This document shows, piece by piece, positions 17,153 to 25,795 of a DNA stretch of 64,000 nucleotides. The position numbers and the translations under genes were made by a program. The notes beneath the pieces are model-generated. The model made no database searches and was not told the origin of the DNA. It worked only from the letters and a program-made list of their open reading frames with translations. The DNA comes from Gemmata massiliana. GTDB lineage: Bacteria > Planctomycetota > Planctomycetia > Gemmatales > Gemmataceae. The stretch's first letter is position 1, and each line of letters opens with the position of its first letter. Location of the stretch: the NCBI GenBank assembly GCA_000531095.1, contig HG799462.1, positions 809,551 to 873,550 of the forward strand, written 5' to 3'.

Positions 17153-17838
17153 GGATGAGTCGGCTGGCCGTCGCGGGCGAACTCGCCACGGTTCTCGCGC
17201 ACGAACTGAATCAACCGCTCGCTGCGGTGTGCCTCCAGGCGGACATGGCCGCGCTCCTGGCGACCGAATCGACGTCCACCGGGCTGAGAGCTGCACTGGG
17301 CGAGGTCGCGGAGCAGTCGCACCGGGCCGCCGAGATCGTGCGGTCGATCCGCCAAACGGTTCGGCGCACGGACGTTGAGCGCGGACCAGTGGACTTAAAC
17401 GAGGTCGTTCGCGTGGTAGCGCGGCTCCTCGAATGGCGGGCGCGGCGGACCGGAGTGAGCGTGGAACTGAATTTGGCCGACCCGCTTCCCCCGACGTATG
17501 GCGATCGCGTACAACTCGAACAGGTGCTCTTTAACTTGCTCCAGAACGCGATCGAGGCGGTGGAAACCGTTCACGGACCACGAGTTGTTGTCATGGAGAC
17601 GGCGCCGGTCGGCGCCTGGCTCACGGTGCGCGTGCGCGACACCGGGCCGGGGTTGACGGACCCCGAGCGCGTGTTCGAGCAATTCTACACCACCAAGCCC
17701 GAGGGCATGGGCCTCGGGCTGGCGATCAGCCGGTCGATTGTGACCGCCCACGGCGGGGTACTCACAGCCGCACCTCGACCCGAGGGCGGAGCGGAGTTCA
17801 CCTGCATACTACCGATCTACCGGGAGGAAAAAGGGTGA
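17153..17838 (+). CDS. Sensor histidine kinase, C-terminal catalytic part (5' end missing)
   Basis: About 228 residues form a complete transmitter. The H-box (GELATVLAHELNQPLAAV) carries the phosphorylated histidine; the N-box (VLFNLLQNAIEAV), G1 (VRDTGPGL), F (FEQFYTTK) and G2 (GMGLGLAISRSIV) follow. The NQPL H-box is typical of FixL/DctB-type kinases that pair with FixJ-family regulators, as here. The stop overlaps the regulator's GTG start by 4 nt. The true 5' part lies across the artefact in 16767-16973; starts upstream of 17152 lie in duplicated DNA and are not real. Confidence 0.85.
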
Positions 17839-18443
17839 GCACGGAACCAACGATTTTCGTGGTCGACGACGACGAAGCCGTCGGCCGCGCGCTGGCGAGC
17901 GCCGGGAAGCTGCTCGGCCACCCCGTTCGCGCGTTCACATCGGCCGCCGCGTTCCTCGCGGAATACGGGCGCGACCAACCCGGCTGCCTCGTGCTCGATA
18001 TCCGGATGCCGGGGATGACGGGGCTGGAGCTCCAGCGCGTGCTCGCCGATTCGGGTGCAACGATTCCCGTGGTCATGATTAGTGGGCACGCGGACGTGCG
18101 GATCGCGGTCGAGGCGATGACGCTCGGTGCGGTCACGCTGTTGGAGAAACCGTTCCGGCTGGACGAGTTGCTTACCCACATTCGGCGCGCGTTGGAAAAG
18201 GACAGCGCCGATCGCGCCGCTCGTCAGCAAACGGCGGACGCGGACGCCCGGCTCGCGGTGCTGACCGCCAAGGAGCGCGAAGTGTTGGAGATGATCGCGG
18301 CCGGGAAATCGAACCGGGAAATGGCCGACGCACTCGGCCTCAGCGTTCGGGCCGTGGAGGACCGGCGGTCGCGCCTCATGAAGAAAGTGAACGCCAGCTC
18401 CGTCGCGGAGTTGGTGAAGCTGCTCGCCGGCCGGAGTTCGTAA
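17835..18443 (+). CDS. FixJ-family response regulator (receiver plus LuxR-type HTH)
   Basis: A protein of 202 residues. Receiver domain 1-120 with acidic pocket VVDDD, phosphoacceptor Asp in VLDIRMPG (near 56), and switch Lys in LEKPF (near 106). The C-terminal LuxR-type helix-turn-helix (about 140-200) contains LTAKEREVLEMIAAGKSNREMA. This is the FixJ/TodT/StyR architecture. Translationally coupled to the kinase by a GTGA overlap. Position beside the nitrate assimilation operon suggests that operon as a target, by context only. Confidence 0.92.
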   Translation: MSTEPTIFVVDDDEAVGRALASAGKLLGHPVRAFTSAAAFLAEYGRDQPGCLVLDIRMPGMTGLELQRVLADSGATIPVVMISGHADVRIAVEAMTLGAVTLLEKPFRLDELLTHIRRALEKDSADRAARQQTADADARLAVLTAKEREVLEMIAAGKSNREMADALGLSVRAVEDRRSRLMKKVNASSVAELVKLLAGRSS

Positions 18444-18530
18444 GGGCGTCCGTTTTCGGGTGCCGCGAGCCTTTTCGCCGGTCGCGTGTCCGTGCTTGTG
18501 TGTTCGGCACCGATAACGCGGAGGTGGACC

Positions 18531-19139
18531 GTGGCCGAGATGCGCAAAGAGTTCCTATCCGAACGCGACGACCTGTTCGTCGTTCACGAGTTCCTCTCCC
18601 CGGACGAGTGCGATTACTACATCGCGATGACCGAGTCCGCCGGGTACGGTGACGCGCCGATTACGACGATGAGCGGTCCCGTCATGCGGAAGGACATCCG
18701 CAACAACGATCGCGTGATGATCGACGACCCGCAGATCGCCGGAACGATCTGGGGCCGGCTGAAGGCGTTCGTGCCCGATCGCGTGCAGTTCTGGCTCCCG
18801 GTCGGGCTGAACGAGCGGTTCCGGTTCTATCGGTACGATCCGGGCCAGCAGTTCGACTGGCACTTCGACGGGGCCTACGAGCGCTCCCCGCTGGAACGGA
18901 GCGCGTTCACGTTCATGATCTACCTGAACGGCGGGGTGGCGGGCGGCGCGACCGAGTTCAATCTGCGCTCCCACGGCGGAACGCGGAGCGACGACCCGAT
19001 CGTGCGCGTGCAACCAGAAGCGGGCAAGGCGCTGGTGTTCCCGCACCGCATTTACCACCGCGGCGCGCCGGTCGCCGACGGACGCAAGTACGTGATGCGC
19101 ACCGACATCATGTGCCGCTGGAGCGAGAAAGTAGGGTAA
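18531..19139 (+). CDS. 2-oxoglutarate/Fe(II)-dependent dioxygenase, prolyl 4-hydroxylase-like
   Basis: A protein of 202 residues of the P4Hc fold. The iron ligands are in WHFDGAY (H-x-D, near residue 112) and HRIYHRG (distal His, near 172), with a downstream Arg in KYVMRTD for 2-oxoglutarate. The catalytic segment FMIYLNGGVAGGATEF is typical. The GTG at 18531 has GGAGG at 18520-18524; an ATG at 18540 is an alternative. Substrate unknown; family members hydroxylate prolyl or other side chains. Stands alone on its strand. Confidence 0.88.
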   Translation: MAEMRKEFLSERDDLFVVHEFLSPDECDYYIAMTESAGYGDAPITTMSGPVMRKDIRNNDRVMIDDPQIAGTIWGRLKAFVPDRVQFWLPVGLNERFRFYRYDPGQQFDWHFDGAYERSPLERSAFTFMIYLNGGVAGGATEFNLRSHGGTRSDDPIVRVQPEAGKALVFPHRIYHRGAPVADGRKYVMRTDIMCRWSEKVG

Positions 19140-19235
19140 GAGGTGGCCGTCGTTTGAATAACGATTCCCCGGTGAGTCGATCTCGTACTTGAGGCCCGCG
19201 TTCCAGGTACAGAGATCGCCTCACCCTCCGCCCGA

Positions 19236-19847
19236 TTAGATTTGCAGTTCCGCAGCCCGTCGCAGTGCCACGGGTAATCCGTGAGCATCGGCCGCGGCGG
19301 ACACTTTGGTACCGTCCGCCCGAACCACTTGTGTGTTCGTGAGACCCAGGAAGGCGAAAAATCCTCGCACGTAACTTTCCTGGTGTTCGAGTCCCGCCGC
19401 TGGGGTGCCAGCGTGGTAGAACCCGCCCTGAGAAGAAACGATCACGAGTCGCTTGGCCCCGAGTAGCCCCTCCACCCCGGCGGACGAATACCGGAACGTG
19501 ACTCCGGCCACGGCCAGAGCATCGAGCCACGCTTTGAGCTGGCTCGGGATGCCGAAGTTGTACATCGGGGTGCCGACCACGATGATGTCCGCGGCCAAAA
19601 CTTCGTCCAGCACGCGGCGCAGAGCGGCCGCTTCGGGTGCGATCGCGGCCGGCGCCTGATCGACCGGTTTGCCGAGCGTGCCCGCGAGCGACGCGGTGAG
19701 GTGCGGTAGCGGGTTCGCGACCACGTCCCGATAGGTCACCCACAAGTTCGGGTATACTTCCCGCAGTCGGCTCACGACCGCAGCGGACACAGTGCGACTG
19801 ACCGAGCGCTCGCCGAGAATGCTGGAATCAACGTGCAAAACGTTCAT
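19236..19847 (-). CDS. azoR: FMN-dependent NADH-azoreductase
   Basis: A protein of 203 residues of the flavodoxin-like azoreductase family: N-terminal LHVDSSILGERSVSR for FMN phosphate binding, ADIIVVGTPMYNFGIPSQLK near residue 90, and VIVSSQGGFYHAG near residue 138. Such enzymes reduce quinones and azo compounds with NADH. It is divergent from an HxlR-family regulator 105 bp away, a very common regulator-target pairing. Confidence 0.93.
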   Translation of the reverse strand: MNVLHVDSSILGERSVSRTVSAAVVSRLREVYPNLWVTYRDVVANPLPHLTASLAGTLGKPVDQAPAAIAPEAAALRRVLDEVLAADIIVVGTPMYNFGIPSQLKAWLDALAVAGVTFRYSSAGVEGLLGAKRLVIVSSQGGFYHAGTPAAGLEHQESYVRGFFAFLGLTNTQVVRADGTKVSAAADAHGLPVALRRAAELQI

Positions 19848-19952
19848 CGCGGGCTCCGTTTATCGGGGCGCATCCGACGGGCTTTGTGGGTAGCGTAGAA
19901 CAACCGCGGGAATCTTAAGGCGGGTCCGGGAACATCACAAGGAGGCACAAAC
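19848..19952. promoter_or_regulatory. Shared azoR/hxlR promoter region
   Basis: The 105-bp gap between the divergent azoreductase and HxlR-type genes must contain both promoters and probably the HxlR operator. A clear AAGGAGG ribosome-binding site precedes the regulator. No operator palindrome could be assigned. Confidence 0.45.
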
Positions 19953-20405
19953 ATGGAACCGAGTAACACGCATGTGCCCACTCCACACGCGACCATCGAG
20001 GAGTTACAAAACCGCTTGCGCCGGGGAGACCACGGCAAGCTGCAAGGGGATTGTCAGGCCGGTTCCGAGGTTTTGGCTCGGGTCGGCGAGAAGTGGACCG
20101 CGCTGGTTGTCGTGATGCTGTCCGGCGGGCCGAAGCGATTCAAGGAACTTCAGCGGATGATCTCCGGTATTTCGCAGCGCATGCTCACCCTGACGCTGCG
20201 CGGGCTGGAACGCGACGGGCTGATTTCCCGCACCGTGTTCCCGACCGTTCCACCGCGCGTGGAGTACGCGCTGACCGAACTCGGCGAATCCTTACGCGCG
20301 CCGATCATCGCACTGGGCAACTGGGCGCAAGCAAACTGGAAACAGATTGAGGCCGCACGCGAACGGTACGACCACAGTGGGGTGAGTGAAGAAGCGTCGA
20401 CGTAA
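19953..20405 (+). CDS. HxlR-family transcriptional regulator
   Basis: A protein of 150 residues, winged helix, with HxlR hallmarks: a Cys near residue 33 (GDCQAGSEVLARVGEKWT), the GGPKRFKELQRMISGISQRML recognition region, and the wing PPRVEYALTELG. Likely senses electrophiles or quinones through its conserved Cys and controls the divergent azoR; this is inferred from the common gene pair. Strong AAGGAGG site before the ATG. Confidence 0.93.
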   Translation: MEPSNTHVPTPHATIEELQNRLRRGDHGKLQGDCQAGSEVLARVGEKWTALVVVMLSGGPKRFKELQRMISGISQRMLTLTLRGLERDGLISRTVFPTVPPRVEYALTELGESLRAPIIALGNWAQANWKQIEAARERYDHSGVSEEAST

Positions 20406-20425
20406 CCGGAGCCGGTGTTGGCGGG

Positions 20426-22042
20426 TCATTCGTGCCCGTCGGGGCGTTGTTCGCAGTGATTTGTCGGTTCGTCACGGGTGTAGGGCCGGGTTTGTGAGTT
20501 ATGCGACTGTGGTTCGGCGCTGGAACGGGCACCCGGGTCTTTGGCGAGGTCCTTGATGAGCCGTTCGTCGTCGCTGAGCACGGCCACTCGGCCGGCCAGC
20601 ACGCTTTCGGCCGGCTCCGTGCTCGTTCCAGAACGTCTCGGTGTCCTTGACCCGGTAGTTGATCTTCTTGAACCGCGACTCGACCCACGAACGGGTTACC
20701 GGAAGGCGGGCCTTCCGGTAACCCGGGTACTTCATCCGCTCCGCGTTGTTCCGCAAGTACCCGGGCGCACGACCCCGCACCACCCGCGGGTCCGCTTCCT
20801 CCGCGCCCTCGGGCGCCTCACCGACCCGTTCCTGCTCTCGGTCCAGTTCCACAAGCGCCTCGGGCCCCCGCCCCCGTCCGCGCGCGCATCCACCGCGCGT
20901 ACCGATCCCATTGCTCCCGATCGGTGCCCCCGGTCGCACGCGCGGCTTGCTACACTTAGCCGAGTACGTGGATAAAATCTACCACCGGCACGTACTCACC
21001 GAACCAGCGATTCTGGATCGCCCAGTTGTACGCTTGGCCGTCGCACGTTCGTGGGCGACGGCTTGCGGCCCCGAAGTTCCGCGCCTGGGCTTCCGCACCG
21101 GCCAACCGGCCGAACGGTTCGCTGTCGCACGTCGTCGCCACGCACGTCCGCACCACGCGCCCCGGTTGCCCGTCGATCGGCTCGGGTCCGGAGGCGACCC
21201 CGGTTTCACCAATGCGCCTACGATTTCAGGCCCGGCGGTCGGGCACTGTGTCAGGCGCCGAACGCGCGCGGTCTGAGAAGCGCGCGGGCGGCTCGGGTTG
21301 CGGGTCCGGGTCGTGGGTCTTGCTGGCGCGCCTAGGTATGCGACCTTGTCCTCGCGCCACTGCGGGTCACGCGCCCCGCACCCGTGCCCCTCGGCACGCC
21401 GCTGGTAACGACCGCCATCGACCTCGGCGCCCAGCACCTCCGGCGCGTTCGGAACCTGCGGTTCGAGCTTCCGGGTACGGTGGGCCTCGGCGTGCCGGTC
21501 TCGCGCGGCGACCGGCACGACCCCGACCGGCTCGCTCAGGCGCCCGACGTGCCGGCCGCTGATCGAGAGGCCCGCCAGGAGCCGAAGCGCTTTGGCGGCC
21601 AACACGAACGAGGGACGTGCGGCCCCGGCGTGGACGATCTTGGCGAGCACCGACGGGCTGTACCCGTGGGGGGCAAGTTTGAGGTTCGGGCGCTGGAGGG
21701 AAAAGTCCCTCCGGCAGTTAGGGCCGTGGGCGACGGGTTCTTGAAGCACGACGGCGGCTCCGCGAGCGATGAGTTTGCGCGGTCGGCTCTGAACGGGACC
21801 GGACGCCTGGCAGATCGGGCAAGACAACTCGTCGGGGCGTTGTTGAGCTTGTTGGCTCGTGAGTTGGTCGAGGTTCTCTCGACCAACCCGGCGGTGGCGG
21901 TGATCTACTCCGTCTCTTTGAAGTTCGTATCGAGCGGTGGCCCGTCCGGTCCGTAGGCGTTCCTGGCGACAATTTTTCCCCACTGCTTGGCGAGGTCTTT
22001 CACAGCGGCCAGTTACTCAAGCGTTGGCTTGCGTTTGGGCAT
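20426..22042 (-). pseudogene. Decayed ISKra4-family transposase
   Basis: Reading the minus strand from an ATG at 22042 (MPKRKPTLE) gives about 540 codons to a TGA at 20426, with at least two in-frame stops and several frameshifts. Recognisable pieces in order: QLAAVKDLAKQWGKIVARN; CPICQ...NCRRDF zinc-ribbon-like part; LAGLSISGRHVGRLSEPVG; EVDGGRYQRRA...WREDKVAYL; RTCVATTCDSEPFGRLAGAEAQ; YVPVVDFIHVL; LRNNAERMKYPGYRKARLPVT; NYRVKDTETFWNE. The order and spacing match ISKra4-type transposases as I recall them. Too many lesions for sequencing error alone, so it is an inactive relic. Terminal inverted repeats were not located. Confidence 0.85.
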
Positions 22043-22244
22043 CGGCCGTCCTGCCTTGCACTTGGGGCGAACTTCCGGAGGGATTTGCCACCAACCGTTG
22101 TGGACCGACTCAACACACGCAAAGCCGGTCCTGCCCCCCTTATCTCCGCGATCCCGAGTGCGAATCGATCCAATCGGCGTCGCACTTGTTACAATCATAT
22201 CCGAGTGGCAAAATTCTCACCTTCACACAAGCCACACAATCCCT

Positions 22245-23630
22245 ATGTTTTGGCGGCTTTTCTCGACGTACTTGCTGCTCGTGATCGCGACTGTGGGGTT
22301 GCTGGGCTTACTCACGTTCCAGCGCGCCGAAGAGGTGTTCAACGACCTCGTGCGCGAGGTCGCGACCGCGCTGCTCGTCGTGGTGATACTCGCGATCGGT
22401 GCGGCGTTCGTGCTGGCGCGGTGGTTCGCGCGCCCGCTGGTCGAGCTTCAAGAAGGCGCGCGCAAGTTGGCCGACGGTGACCTGGGCCACAAGATCCGTG
22501 TGGCCGGGAGCGCGGAGCACTCGGAACTGGCCGAGACGTTTAATGCGATGAGCGGCCGGCTCGCGTCCACGTTTCGACTGCTCGATCACGACCGCGAGCA
22601 GCTCCGCGCGATCCTCTCGGGGATGGTGGAGGGGGTCATCGCCATCGACGACAAGCGGCGCGTTCTGTTCGCCAACGAGCGCGCCGGGCAGTTGCTCGAA
22701 TTCGACCCGCGCAAGGCCGTGAACGAGCCGCTGTGCGACGTGACGCGCCTCGCCCCGTTTCACACGGTCGTCGAGAACGGGCTGACCACGACTGAGCCGC
22801 ACCGCGAAGAGTTCGACGTTCCCGGGTCCGGTGGGCGGCACATGGAGGTGTACGTGTCGCGGTTCCCCGGACACGGGATGCCGGGCGCGGTGGTCGTGGT
22901 GAACGACACGACCGAGATTCGCAGGGCCGAGCGGATGCGGCAGGACTTCGTCGCGAACGCATCGCACGAACTGAAGACGCCGCTGGCCGTCATCAAGTCG
23001 AGCGTGGAAGCGCTCATCGACGGCGCGTCCGAAGACCCGGACATACTGGCCGCGTTTCTGGAGCAAGTCGCGCGCGAGGCCGACCGGTTGGCCGATCTCA
23101 TCAAAGACATGTTGAGCTTGTCCAAGATCGAGTCCGGTTCGCTCGCGCTCGAACCGCGCGTGGTGGTGCTGGACCGCGCAATTACCGACTGCGTTGAGCG
23201 ACACCACCCACGGGCCGAAACGAAAACGCTGACGATGGTGGAGAAGCCTCCGTCGGACGCGCCCGCGAACGTTGCGGCGTGGGCCGACCCGGACGCGCTG
23301 CGACAGGTCATGGACAACCTCGTGGACAACGCGATCAAGTACACGCCCAACGGCGGGCGAATCACAGTGCGCTGGGGGGCGACCACGGAAACGGTGAGCT
23401 TCGAGGTCGAGGACACCGGCATCGGCATCCCGGAAACAGACGTGAACCGCGTGTTCGAGCGCTTCTACCGCGTGGACAAGGCCCGCGGGCGGGCGGAGGG
23501 GAGCACCGGGTTGGGGCTATCGATCGTCAAGCACCTCGTTCAAGCGATGCGCGGGCAAGTCCGCGTGAACAGCAAGCTCGGCAAGGGGACGACGTTCCGC
23601 GTGACGCTGCCGCGTGCGGGGAGCGCGTGA
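22245..23630 (+). CDS. PhoR-like membrane sensor histidine kinase
   Basis: A protein of 461 residues. Two membrane helices (about 5-25 and 45-65) are separated by only about 20 residues, so there is almost no periplasmic sensor. A HAMP domain (about 62-115), a PAS domain (about 125-230) and a transmitter follow: H-box FVANASHELKTPLAVI, N-box DNLVDNAIKYTPNGG, G1 VEDTGIGIP, F FERFYRVD, G2 GSTGLGLSIVKH. Signal detection is therefore likely through the PAS domain or membrane. No response-regulator gene is adjacent; the IS relic lies directly upstream. Ends 1 bp from the convergent gene. Confidence 0.92.
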   Translation: MFWRLFSTYLLLVIATVGLLGLLTFQRAEEVFNDLVREVATALLVVVILAIGAAFVLARWFARPLVELQEGARKLADGDLGHKIRVAGSAEHSELAETFNAMSGRLASTFRLLDHDREQLRAILSGMVEGVIAIDDKRRVLFANERAGQLLEFDPRKAVNEPLCDVTRLAPFHTVVENGLTTTEPHREEFDVPGSGGRHMEVYVSRFPGHGMPGAVVVVNDTTEIRRAERMRQDFVANASHELKTPLAVIKSSVEALIDGASEDPDILAAFLEQVAREADRLADLIKDMLSLSKIESGSLALEPRVVVLDRAITDCVERHHPRAETKTLTMVEKPPSDAPANVAAWADPDALRQVMDNLVDNAIKYTPNGGRITVRWGATTETVSFEVEDTGIGIPETDVNRVFERFYRVDKARGRAEGSTGLGLSIVKHLVQAMRGQVRVNSKLGKGTTFRVTLPRAGSA

Positions 23631-23631
23631 G

Positions 23632-25659
23632 TTATTCCCCGATCACGTCCTCGAACTTGAACACCGCGACGTGCCGGAGCAGAGGATTGTTCGGGTCAAC
23701 AGTCATTCCACCGACGTAGACGGTTCGCTTGCTGCCGGTCGCGGTCGGTGTGGTGACGACGAGCGGCGAACACATGACGTCGAACTCGTCCCCGCGCCAG
23801 CCGAACCCCGGCAGCTTCCCGCGCCACCATTGCACCGCGCCCGTTTGCGGGTTGAGGCAGAACATCCGCCCCTCGCGCGAGATCGCGTACACCGCGACCG
23901 GGAACCCGCCCGCCGACGCCACGGCCGGCGCGCTCGCGACGGCGCTGCCGATACCCACGCGCCAGCGCAGTTTGCCGCTCTTGCGGTCGATGGCGTACAC
24001 GTTTCCGTCACGGCACCCGGCGTAGACCGAGAACGCATCGACCGCGAGGCCGGTGTGGACGGACCTCGGCAACGAGTAGCGCCACTCTTCTTTACCGGTC
24101 GCCGCATCGAGGCAGCACACCGCGCCCGCCGGTTCTTTTTCGCGCTCCTCGCCCTCTTCGTTGTAATGGAACGTGTCGAAGCCCATGTTCCCGGTGCCGA
24201 CGCCGTAGAACACTTTGCTACCGCTCGCGATTGGCGCCCCGAACGCGCGGAGCTTCAGGTCCGTGCGCCACTTCTCTTCCCCGGTGTTCGCGTCGAGAGC
24301 CACGGCAACGTAGGAGTAAAGCCCGCTCCCGACGAACACGGTTCCGTTCGCGACCACGGGAGCGGCATCAATGTGAATACCCCGCTCTTTTCCGCCGGAG
24401 AACTGCCAGAGTTTCGCACCCGTATTCGCGTCCGCGCAGAACAGCCCGTCATCGCCCGCAGGAAAGTACACTTTGCCGTTCGCAACGGCCGGCGCGCCCT
24501 CCGTGTGACTGCTCGTTTTGAACGGCTCTTTCCACGCGGGGTTCCCGTTGCTCGCATTCACGCAGAACAGCCGGCACCCCTTATCGACGTGCATCCCCTC
24601 GCCGCAGTACACCTTGCCGCCCTCGATCGTCGGCGTGCAAAACACCGTGCGGAGCGGCTCACCGACCGAGTCTACGGCCCACTCGATCTGACCCGTGTGC
24701 CGGTTCATCGCGAGCAGGCACCCGTCGATTGGGCGTTGCACCCCGAAATACAGTCGATCACCGTCGAGTGCGAGGTTCGACATGATGCGGCCCAGGGACT
24801 TCTCGGGCTTCCCGTTTTCGAGTTCAAACGCCTCGATCGCAACCGGCTCACCCAGGAGTCGCGGCGCAAAGTTATTCTCCGCGTCACCGGTCTCGATGCC
24901 GGTCGCCATTGGCTCGCTTCCGCGCCCGTTGAGGACGAGTACCGTAATGAGGCCGCACAGCGTCAGAGCCGCCAAGCCGATCGATTCACCCGAAAAACTG
25001 AGCCGCAGTGCGGGTGCATTCCCGTTCGCGCTCAGATCGGCGCCGGATGTCACAGCGCGATAGGTGGCGTAGATGGTCGCTACGAAGAGCGCGATTCCGA
25101 TGAACGTGAACTCGCGCATCGGTACGGTGAGTGTGCGGCTCCAGTCCGTGAACGTGGCCGTGAGTACGGTACACGCCGCAGCGAACACCGTGAGGCCGAC
25201 GAGCGCGAGTAATTCGGTTTTGCCCGGTGCGTCGGTGACGGCGGGTTCGTCGCACGCCATTCGTCGATAACGTATCCCGGCCCACAAGAAGCCGACGAGC
25301 GCGATCGTGGTGAGGTAAATGGCGACAGATTTCGGCGCGAACGCCCAACCCGCCGGGAGCCAGTGCGGGCGGTACGTCGAGACGGCGAAGTAGATGAGCG
25401 CGAGTGTGCTGTTGATGCTGGCCACGACCAGGAACGCGCGCCAGCGCTTCATGCCGACGGCCATTCGCGCGAACACACCGGGGAACAGGGCCGCTACGAT
25501 CGCGAGCGGGCCAACTAGCACGAACGAAGGAATAACCCCTAGCAGTGCGGAGGGGGATGTGGCGAGCGCGTCCTCGGCGCTTGTGCTTTTAGCGGAAGCC
25601 GCGAAGGAAAGGACGATGAATGCGAGTACGCCGAAGCACAGCGAGGACTGTAATCGCAT
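23632..25659 (-). CDS. Membrane protein with C-terminal PQQ-type beta-propeller
   Basis: A protein of 675 residues. The N-terminal third has about six hydrophobic helices. The rest (about 245-670) carries repeated PQQ-like blades such as GSGLYSYVAVALDANTGEEKW, CVNASNGNPAW and CLDAATGKEEWRY. Such propellers in planctomycetes are usually not PQQ enzymes; no catalytic cluster is visible, so a scaffold or sensor role is possible. ATG at 25659 has AAGGA upstream; a TTG at 25686 is less likely. Confidence 0.85.
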   Translation of the reverse strand: MRLQSSLCFGVLAFIVLSFAASAKSTSAEDALATSPSALLGVIPSFVLVGPLAIVAALFPGVFARMAVGMKRWRAFLVVASINSTLALIYFAVSTYRPHWLPAGWAFAPKSVAIYLTTIALVGFLWAGIRYRRMACDEPAVTDAPGKTELLALVGLTVFAAACTVLTATFTDWSRTLTVPMREFTFIGIALFVATIYATYRAVTSGADLSANGNAPALRLSFSGESIGLAALTLCGLITVLVLNGRGSEPMATGIETGDAENNFAPRLLGEPVAIEAFELENGKPEKSLGRIMSNLALDGDRLYFGVQRPIDGCLLAMNRHTGQIEWAVDSVGEPLRTVFCTPTIEGGKVYCGEGMHVDKGCRLFCVNASNGNPAWKEPFKTSSHTEGAPAVANGKVYFPAGDDGLFCADANTGAKLWQFSGGKERGIHIDAAPVVANGTVFVGSGLYSYVAVALDANTGEEKWRTDLKLRAFGAPIASGSKVFYGVGTGNMGFDTFHYNEEGEEREKEPAGAVCCLDAATGKEEWRYSLPRSVHTGLAVDAFSVYAGCRDGNVYAIDRKSGKLRWRVGIGSAVASAPAVASAGGFPVAVYAISREGRMFCLNPQTGAVQWWRGKLPGFGWRGDEFDVMCSPLVVTTPTATGSKRTVYVGGMTVDPNNPLLRHVAVFKFEDVIGE

Positions 25660-25795
25660 GGTGAAATGAGTCCTTCTGACGGGCAACGTTGGATAGAGTC
25701 TACCCCAACGTACCCCAGAAGCCCACCCGCGGATGTAACAGCCTCAATCTTCACAATGGGCGAGCACAAGGGGCGCTCGCCCACATGCGTTCTTG

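Noticed and set aside
17089-17154. An ATG start for the kinase at 17089 (MSDRFPVRVGNQ...)
   Set aside because: These codons lie wholly in the 137-bp copy of the nirB-cobA junction, so the start is artefactual.
23614-25212. A 532-residue plus-strand frame
   Set aside because: Shadow of the PQQ-propeller gene, with periodic Arg/Glu/His composition typical of antisense frames.
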